Source: Salinivirgaceae bacterium (lineage in GTDB: Bacteria > Bacteroidota > Bacteroidia > Bacteroidales > SZUA-534). Taken from it: a stretch of 48,616 nucleotides of DNA. Within the stretch, counting starts at the first letter, position 1, and each line of letters opens with the position of its first letter. The stretch covers positions 1-48,616 of the forward strand of contig JAUXEM010000006.1 of the NCBI GenBank assembly GCA_030620515.1. Reading direction: 5' to 3'. Both the position numbers and the translations under genes were made by a program. The notes beneath the pieces are model-generated. The model searched no databases and was not told where the DNA came from. It saw nothing but the letters and a program-made list of their open reading frames with translations. This document shows positions 45,451 through 48,616 of the stretch, in pieces.

Positions 45451-46492
45451 TTATAAAGAAAAAGGCTTCTTGTCAAAATAAGTTACTTTTCTTATTTTTC
45501 TAGTTCCAAAATAAAAATTAGAAACATACATTATTGAATAATATCTTGGTGTGCCATCATAATTAGTAGTGCCATCATTATTAAAAGTACCATCAGCATC
45601 TAGGGTTACACCAACTAGATCCTTGCCCAAGCATATAATATTATGAGCTCTAGTAAGTGCAATCTTTTTAACAACCTCATTATAAAACAAATTCATACCA
45701 TATGGATTGATGCAAGAATTTGAAAATCCTCGAAATAAATTTGTATTCGGATTACTTGCATTAAGAGGGGAAATGCTAACATAATAATACAAAGGGGAAT
45801 TCTTGCTGCAATTATATTTCATAATGGCTCTTTCTATTTCACTTTCGGCATCGGCTACTCCAGCATACTGTCCTAATTCATAACGACATTTTCCTTTGCG
45901 GTGTTCAACATCGTGATAAAGATTGCCAGGGAACCAATAATCGGTGGGTCCAAAAGGGTTAATTTTATTTGCTGTTGCCCCTTGTTTTTGAGTGCTAAAA
46001 GAACCCATAGCCATATTTATAAATATCTGATTTCCGTTAGGTGTTGCTTCCAATTCAAAATCAATAAATACAACACCTTTATTGGATGCATTAAAAACAT
46101 TGTAGATTTCCCCTAGTTTATTATTTATAGAAATAAATAGATTTTGTAATTCTGCCATTGGTATTTCATCAAAAGAGCCATAATTTACAGGTATATATAC
46201 AGAGTCAGTTTGGGTAAATTCACAATCGCCTTCGCTAAAACAGTTATTATAATTAAAGCTTGCTTCCAACATCCATAAGGCATCAGCAAAATTCATGGTT
46301 TCGTTTGTAGCTGCTTTTCTGCTACTCTTCATTAGAGCACTAAAGTCCAATATTTGTAGTTCTAGCTCTTTATCACTAATGTTTTCAGAACTTTCTTTTT
46401 TTATAGTTGATATTTCGTCTTTATTACAAGAGGTAAAAATCCCCCCCCACAAGAATTGTGCAAATAAATGCAAGAATTATTTTATAATTCAT
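45451..46492 (-). CDS. Lipoprotein of unknown function, reading frame broken at a G8 tract in the signal peptide
   Basis: Function not recognised. From the ATG at 46492 the frame reads MNYKIILAFICTILVGG, a clear lipoprotein signal; seven G's would continue into GIFTSCNKDE with the lipobox cysteine and then the 330-residue body. The sequence has eight (C8 at 46441-46448 on the plus strand), so the ATG frame stops a few codons later, and the body frame has only a TTG start at 46473. Either slippage switches expression (phase variation) or the tract is a sequencing error. The body is soluble-looking, with ELELQILDFSALMKSSRKAATNETMNFADALWMLEASFN and a YHDVEHRKGKCRYELGQYAGVADAESEIERAI region. Confidence 0.65.
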
Positions 46493-46847
46493 TTTTTAAA
46501 TTTTTATTGAACCACACCCAAAAATTGAAATATTTACTTTCAATAAAAAAGTGCTATTTTTTTAATTGTTTTTGTTTTGCAAACTACGTTATAAACGCAT
46601 AGTAAGAATTCAGAATATATCTGTAAATAGTTAAATTTTCTCTTATTGAGCTTGCTCAACATTACTTATTTACAATTCGAGAATAGTTAAAGTAAATAGT
46701 CTAATTTATTCTTTCATGGGCTTAGTTTTGGTTTATGGTTGAATTAATTGTTATCAATATTAAACAATAAATTCTGTTTGTCAAAATTTAATTATTTTTA
46801 TTCTACCTTATTGCTAATTCAAAAAGCCCTACTATAAAACTTCTTTT
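46493..46847. other. Gap without a recognisable gene
   Basis: About 355 bp of AT-rich sequence between divergent genes. It must hold the promoters of the lipoprotein and rarA. TATCTTTA at 46848-46855, just beyond, is a near match to TAnnTTTG ahead of rarA; no other structure is clear. Confidence 0.5.
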
Positions 46848-46872
46848 TATCTTTATGCAAAAATAGGATACA

Positions 46873-48150
46873 ATGTCAATGCAACCTTTAGCAGAACGTT
46901 TACGGCCAAAATCATTAGATGAATATATTGGACAAAAACATTTAGTTGGTGCAAAAGCAATTTTACGCCAAACTATTGAAAGTGGTAGAATACCCTCCAT
47001 GATACTTTGGGGACCCCCTGGTGTAGGAAAGACTACATTAGCCAGCATTATTTCGCAGCAACAAGATCGTCCATTTTACAGTTTAAGTGCAATTAATTCG
47101 GGTGTGAAAGATATTCGCGATGCCATAGAAAAAGCAAAAAACACACGTTTTTTCAATCAAGCAAATCCCATTATGTTTATCGATGAAATTCATCGTTTTA
47201 GCAAATCGCAGCAAGACTCGCTACTAGGTGCAGTGGAAAAGGGCGTAATTACCTTAATTGGTGCTACTACTGAGAATCCGTCGTTCGAGGTTATTTCGCC
47301 ATTACTTTCGCGCTGTCAGGTTTATGTACTAAAACCACTTGCAAAAGACGATTTAGATAAGCTTTTACAACGGGCTTTGAAAACCGATGTTGAGCTAAAA
47401 CAAATAAATATAAAGGTGAAAGAGAGTGAAGCCATGTTTCGCTATTCGGGTGGCGATGCTCGTAAATTACTTAATATTATTGAACTGGTAATAAATTCAT
47501 CTACAACCAAAAGCATAACCATTACTAATAAGAAGGTTGAAGCCATTTTGCAAGAGAATATTGCTGTTTACGATAAAAATGGCGAAATGCATTATGATGT
47601 AATTTCCGCTTTTATAAAAAGCATTCGTGGTGGCGATCCTAATGCAGCTGTGTATTGGTTGGCACGTATGCTTGAGGGTGGCGAAGATATTAAATTTATA
47701 ACACGCCGCTTAGTTATTTTAGCTGCCGAAGATATTGGGCTTGCTAACCCAAATGCTTTACTACTAGCAAATACCTGTTTTGATGCTATTCATAAAATTG
47801 GCATGCCCGAGGGTAGAATTATTTTAAGTGAATGTGCTATTTACCTAGCAACGAGCCCTAAAAGCAATTCTGCTTACGAAGCTATAAACCAAGCAATGGC
47901 TGAGGTTAAAAATTCAGGTGATTTGCCAGTGCCTTTACATTTACGCAATGCTCCCACAAAACTTATGAAAGAGTTGGGTTATGGAGCTGAGTATAAATAT
48001 TCGCATGGTTACAAGGGGAATTTTGCCGAGCAAGATTTTTTACCTGAAAAAATAAAAACAATGAAATTATATAATCCGCAAAATAACCCGCAAGAAGAAA
48101 GCATTAGAGCAAGACTTGTGAGTTGGTGGAAGAAAAAATATGGATATTAA
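46873..48150 (+). CDS. rarA: Replication-associated recombination protein A (RarA/MgsA, AAA+ ATPase)
   Basis: Clamp-loader-like AAA+ ATPase acting at stalled replication forks and on single-strand gaps. It is 425 aa. N-terminal PLAERLRPKSLDEYIGQKHLVG, Walker A GPPGVGKTT (residues 47-55), Walker B MFIDEIHRFSKSQQD, sensor 1 IGATTENPSF, sensor 2 region SGGDARKLLN, and the C-terminal tetramerisation region (MLEGGEDIKFITRRLVILAAEDIGLANP, HGYKGNFAEQDFLP). No operon partner; the next gene begins 101 bp downstream. Confidence 0.95.
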   Translation: MSMQPLAERLRPKSLDEYIGQKHLVGAKAILRQTIESGRIPSMILWGPPGVGKTTLASIISQQQDRPFYSLSAINSGVKDIRDAIEKAKNTRFFNQANPIMFIDEIHRFSKSQQDSLLGAVEKGVITLIGATTENPSFEVISPLLSRCQVYVLKPLAKDDLDKLLQRALKTDVELKQINIKVKESEAMFRYSGGDARKLLNIIELVINSSTTKSITITNKKVEAILQENIAVYDKNGEMHYDVISAFIKSIRGGDPNAAVYWLARMLEGGEDIKFITRRLVILAAEDIGLANPNALLLANTCFDAIHKIGMPEGRIILSECAIYLATSPKSNSAYEAINQAMAEVKNSGDLPVPLHLRNAPTKLMKELGYGAEYKYSHGYKGNFAEQDFLPEKIKTMKLYNPQNNPQEESIRARLVSWWKKKYGY

Positions 48151-48191
48151 AGTAGATTACTCCTAGACAATAAAATTCAAAAAACAAATTT

Positions 48192-48220
48192 CAAACCTGC
48201 CCGAAAAAGTCTGGCGGGTT
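48192..48220. repeat. Hairpin repeat after rarA
   Basis: Arms AAACCTGCC (48192-48200) / GGCGGGTTT (48212-48220), one wobble pair, 11-base loop. It shares ACCTGCCCGA and GGCGGG with the hairpin at 43764-43790, so it is a dispersed repeat; it may also end rarA transcription, although no T tract follows. Confidence 0.5.
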
Positions 48221-48251
48221 TCAAAAAAAGCATTACTTTTATTACGAGTGT

Positions 48252-48616
48252 ATGAATAAGACAATTATAACTATATCAGTACTGTTTTTACTTAGCATAA
48301 AAGTGTTTGGAATTGATTTTCCGAAAGCATATACTTTGCGCGATGAAATGCATTTTCAAGATAGCAATAGTTTGTACTTTAATTTTTACAATTGTAACTT
48401 TTTATGGAATAACGAATACTTTAACGATATAGTTGAAGGATATACTCTTATAGGGTATTTCATAACACCAACTCTGCAATATCATTTTAACAAAAACATA
48501 AAAATAGAAGTTGGGGCGCACTTTTTAAAATATTCAGGACTTAATAAGTATTCAACTATTTCGCCTTACTATTCAGCAACATACTACAAAAAAGATTTTG
48601 CTTTTGTAATGGGAAC
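48252..48616 (+). CDS. Exported protein, probably outer-membrane, 3' end cut by window edge
   Basis: ATG at 48252 begins MNKTIITISVLFLLSIKVFG, a signal peptide, followed by an open frame to the window edge (121 codons seen). The visible mature part (YTLRDEMHFQDSNSLYFNFYN, LIGYFITPTLQYHFNKNIKIEVGAHFLKYSG) has alternating aromatic strands and N-K-N-I-K-turns, as in outer-membrane barrel proteins. The family was not recognised. Confidence 0.65.
   Translation, partial: MNKTIITISVLFLLSIKVFGIDFPKAYTLRDEMHFQDSNSLYFNFYNCNFLWNNEYFNDIVEGYTLIGYFITPTLQYHFNKNIKIEVGAHFLKYSGLNKYSTISPYYSATYYKKDFAFVMG

Overview
This AT-rich window looks like chromosome from a member of the Bacteroidota, probably a Bacteroidales/Marinilabiliales-type marine or environmental lineage. 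The evidence is a dcw cell-wall cluster with the divergent Bacteroidota FtsL, several proteins with type IX secretion (T9SS) sorting tails, a DcaP-like porin, many upstream regions with the Bacteroidota promoter motif TAnnTTTG (sometimes with TTTG about 19 nt further up), and little use of Shine-Dalgarno sites. No rRNA, tRNA, CRISPR array or complete insertion sequence was seen.

Layout. (1) 1-7112, minus strand: mraZ-rsmH-[four-helix S23 gene inside inverted repeats]-ftsL-ftsI-murE-mraY (mraY runs off the left edge), headed by a four-repeat MraZ-type operator. (2) 7400-12700, plus strand: a cold-shock protein with promoter and terminator, then an archaeal-type GatE-GatD amidotransferase pair, then a radical SAM protein behind a large imperfect palindrome. 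(3) 13226-22640: an exported S9 peptidase, a ~480-bp non-coding element with 35-37 bp terminal inverted repeats, a DcaP-like porin, and a YfiR-domain histidine kinase divergent from a TonB-dependent receptor. (4) 22640-23755: a long gap with hairpins and an orphan promoter. (5) 23756-28914: aspartate kinase, dihydroorotase, a dolichol-phosphate-mannose-synthase-like glycosyltransferase and ilvC. (6) 29102-36466: an AraC-type regulator divergent from ilvD-ilvB-ilvN-ilvA. (7) 36691-41878, minus strand: an apparent operon of a membrane-anchored ECF sigma factor, an outer-membrane barrel protein and two PKD/T9SS proteins. (8) 41975-46492, minus strand: pdxS-pdxT, a T9SS-sorted protein and a lipoprotein interrupted at a G8 tract. 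(9) 46873-end, plus strand: rarA and the start of an exported protein.

The strongest discovery candidates are: two tandem leader-peptide attenuators in series ahead of ilvDBNA, each with a short peptide about half Ile/Leu/Val, an antiterminator-capable segment at its stop codon and a terminator hairpin; archaeal-type GatDE in a bacterium; an ECF sigma factor continuous with a transmembrane segment and an extracytoplasmic tail whose DTV/DT pattern resembles the repeats of the outer-membrane protein encoded next to it; an S23 four-helix gene inside the dcw cluster; the G8 tract that puts a lipoprotein signal peptide out of frame; and the inverted-repeat element packed with small hairpins. All functional statements come from sequence reading and family knowledge; no database search was run.
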